A stretch of DNA of 24,298 nucleotides from Pseudomonadota bacterium (GTDB lineage Bacteria; Myxococcota_A; UBA796; SXON01): positions 1 through 24,298 of the forward strand of contig SXOM01000049.1 of the NCBI GenBank assembly GCA_005776735.1. Direction: 5' to 3'. The translations under genes were made by a program, and so were the position numbers. Within the stretch, counting starts at the first letter, position 1. Every line of letters begins with the position of its first letter. A model generated the notes under the pieces. It was not told the origin of the DNA and ran no database searches. It saw only the letters and a program-made list of their open reading frames with translations. Positions 22,675 to 24,298 of this stretch are shown here, piece after piece.

Positions 22675-23843
22675 GACGGCCCATCCACCCACGAGGGGTA
22701 CCAGACACTCGGGACCGCGCGACCGAGTCGCGCCGTACCCGCGAACGGGTCGTCGAGCTCACCAGAGGGCCCACAGGTGGTGCCGGGGTAGCCTACCGGC
22801 AACTCCCAAAAGCGGTCGCTCAGGCAGCCGTCACAACAGCTCGAAACACGAGCGTCGCGATAGCGTGCGAGCAGCCCCCACTTCACCGCGCTCTGCGCGA
22901 GGTGCATGTGGTGACACGGCACCTGATCGCCAAACCCGTCCGCGCTGGTGATCCCTTCCGCCACGTGCATGAACTCGTGGAACAGCATGTAGGCGACCGT
23001 CACGGCCGCGCACAGTCGATTGGCCTCGACGTCACCACCGCCGGCGGGAAGGCCGTCGGCCCAGGCTTTGACGGCTTCGTGCCGCTCGTAGATGCCCACG
23101 GAGAACACCGCCTCGGCAAAAACGCCGGACGCCGAGCGTCCCTTGCACGTGGCCACCGACCGGTCAATCTCCTCCACCAACCTCGGATAGACCGCGAACA
23201 CCCCTTCGGTGGCCCGCTCCTCGCCGTACGCGAGGCACAGCGCCCACTTCACGATGTCGAGGTTGGCGCGTAACAGGCAACGCCCACGCGCCATCACGTC
23301 GACCACGTCGTCCGGGCACTCCACGAACAGCGCGGCGTACTCACTCGCGTCTGCGCAGATGGTCTCCGGCTCGGCGAACACGGGCTTCCACTTCGGAGGC
23401 GAGCACGTGCCCCACTGTTCGGAATAGGGCACGCCGGCCACGCTCACCTCGTCCGCACACTCTGTCGCATAGGCCGCCGCGGGGACCTCGAACCGCAGGT
23501 CCTCAGGCCACCCCAACGGGCCCCCCGTGCCCTCGGTGAAGTCCTTGCAGTCCTCGACTGCGTACATCCTCGCAAAGTCGTCCGACCCGGGAGGCGCCGC
23601 CTCCCCATCGAACGCCTCCCGCTCGTCCAACCCGAAGCCCGCTCCCCCATCGCGCAGCCGCCGCAAATCGGTCATCGTCGGCTCGGGCAGCTCGTAGCGG
23701 CGCGAAGCCGCCACCGCGTCCCACACCTCGACCATCGCCGGGTGGACCGCATCGGCCGGGAGCCGACCCGTCCGCCGCACGACGTCGACCGCCGCGCGCG
23801 ACAGCCCGCGGATGACCCCGCGCTCGAAGTCGTGCGTGACCAT
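22671..23843 (-). CDS. Cys-rich putative zinc metallopeptidase (HExxHxxE)
   Basis: 390 residues from ATG 23843, 2 nt after the upstream stop. Key motif: YMLFHEFMHVAEG, giving His289-Glu290-x-x-His293-x-x-Glu296 in a helix, as in zincin metallopeptidases; HHMH at 311-314 lies just after it. Fourteen Cys are spread from residue 99 to 357 (including CCDGC at 336-340), an unusual number that suggests disulphides or a bound metal, yet no signal peptide is visible. The N-terminal 95 residues are helical and acidic. I do not recognise the family. If it acts outside the cytoplasm it needs a non-classical export route. The operon partners are unknown proteins, so the substrate is unknown. An inactive zincin fold is possible. 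Confidence 0.75.
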   Translation of the reverse strand: MVTHDFERGVIRGLSRAAVDVVRRTGRLPADAVHPAMVEVWDAVAASRRYELPEPTMTDLRRLRDGGAGFGLDEREAFDGEAAPPGSDDFARMYAVEDCKDFTEGTGGPLGWPEDLRFEVPAAAYATECADEVSVAGVPYSEQWGTCSPPKWKPVFAEPETICADASEYAALFVECPDDVVDVMARGRCLLRANLDIVKWALCLAYGEERATEGVFAVYPRLVEEIDRSVATCKGRSASGVFAEAVFSVGIYERHEAVKAWADGLPAGGGDVEANRLCAAVTVAYMLFHEFMHVAEGITSADGFGDQVPCHHMHLAQSAVKWGLLARYRDARVSSCCDGCLSDRFWELPVGYPGTTCGPSGELDDPFAGTARLGRAVPSVWYPSWVDGPS

Positions 23844-23845
23844 GC

Positions 23846-24298
23846 TCAGCTCCGCCGTACCGCGTAGCTCACCATCACCTGCGCGTCACCAGCGCCCGAG
23901 GAGCTCTGGTACATCACCCCGAACTGCACCCACATCTCCCCGTCGAGCGACACCGTGAACTCCCCCAGGCAGAACGGCCCGGTGCCGTGTGGATCACCAG
24001 CCTCCAGCGACGTCCACCCCGACGGGTTGTCCTTGTTCGTGGTCGCGGTGCGGTAGCACAACTTCCACCCGAAGTTGCCGTTGAGCGAGCTCGCCACCAC
24101 CAGCGCCTTCACCTTCTGGACCATCAGCGCCGACACCATCGGCGTCACCACCGCGTAGGCCGGCGTGCTCGTGGTGCTGGCCAACGACAGCGTCTTTCCG
24201 CCCACCAGCTTGCCGCACTGCGTGAACGAGACCGAGAACGTCACGTCGGCCTGCGCGAGCCCCGACTGGTTGGGCTGCACGCTGTACGCCACGCCGAA
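23846..24298 (-). CDS. Hypothetical beta-rich protein, possibly 5' partial
   Basis: The frame is open to the window edge. A GTG at 24292 is available (148 residues, starting AYSVQPNQSGLAQADVTF after the initiator), but the true start may lie outside. Strand-like segments (ADVTFSVSFTQCGKL, AYAVVTPMVSALMVQ, GEFTVSLDGEMWVQFGVMY, AQVMVSYAVRR) suggest a small beta-sandwich. It contains three Cys. No family recognised. Its stop lies 2 nt before the metallopeptidase ATG, so it heads or belongs to the same four-gene unit. Confidence 0.65.
   Translation of the reverse strand, partial: FGVAYSVQPNQSGLAQADVTFSVSFTQCGKLVGGKTLSLASTTSTPAYAVVTPMVSALMVQKVKALVVASSLNGNFGWKLCYRTATTNKDNPSGWTSLEAGDPHGTGPFCLGEFTVSLDGEMWVQFGVMYQSSSGAGDAQVMVSYAVRRS

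Noticed and set aside
1..24298. tRNA, rRNA, transposase, integrase or phage genes
   Set aside because: None recognised by reading both strands; a covariance-model scan was not possible.

Overview
The window is very GC-rich, compactly coded DNA. Many genes are joined by 1-10 nt overlaps (ATGA, GTGA, TGATG) and GTG starts are common. The secreted glucoamylase ends in a GDT/ADT repeat, a Cys-Gly-Cys, a hydrophobic stretch and an Arg cluster, which resembles the MYXO-CTERM sorting tails of Myxococcota. Lipoproteins and an outer-membrane barrel show a Gram-negative envelope. A myxobacterium or related deltaproteobacterial lineage is the best guess. No rRNA, tRNA, CRISPR array, transposase or phage gene was found.

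Left third (1-8000, all on the minus strand), in order of transcription: a PAS-domain sensor-kinase-like protein whose phospho-transfer residues look lost; a membrane protein ending in a DUF3817-like domain; two small single-domain cyclic-nucleotide-binding-fold proteins that both lack the usual phosphate-binding Arg; then a translationally coupled pair, a GKSSE-type P-loop ATPase and a NACHT NTPase that runs off the left edge. The NACHT gene is the longest gene on the left. The ATPase-NACHT pair looks like an NLR/STAND-type signalling or defence module, and the degenerate sensors upstream may feed it (inference).

Middle (8033-18636): a starch/glycogen (alpha-glucan) degradation locus built as two converging units. 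Plus strand: a lipoprotein GH13 alpha-amylase, then a GH15 glucoamylase with the sorting tail. Minus strand: a lipoprotein isoamylase-type debranching enzyme, an outer-membrane beta-barrel, a small lipoprotein, and a GH13 with a C-terminal CBM20. The last two lie in the same reading frame, separated only by one TAG and one sense codon. Together these enzymes would debranch, cut and saccharify starch outside the cell; the barrel is a plausible product channel. There is no SusC/SusD.

Right third: a two-gene unit (a lipoprotein of unknown function and a membrane-anchored TPR protein), a divergent His-rich CDF metal exporter, a 420-bp intergenic stretch with palindromes, and a minus-strand four-gene operon of unrecognised proteins: a beta-rich protein, a Cys-rich HExxHxxE protein, and two tandem paralogues, the second of which appears frameshifted at a run of nine G.

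The most striking non-coding signal is a family of six intergenic hairpin elements (about 3753-3802, 4752-4800, 12568-12617, 18661-18710, 18739-18788, 21212-21254). Each has a stem directly followed by a conserved CGCRACC core and a 31-32 nt interior. The stem sequences differ between copies but pairing is kept, and most copies sit within 20 nt of a stop codon.
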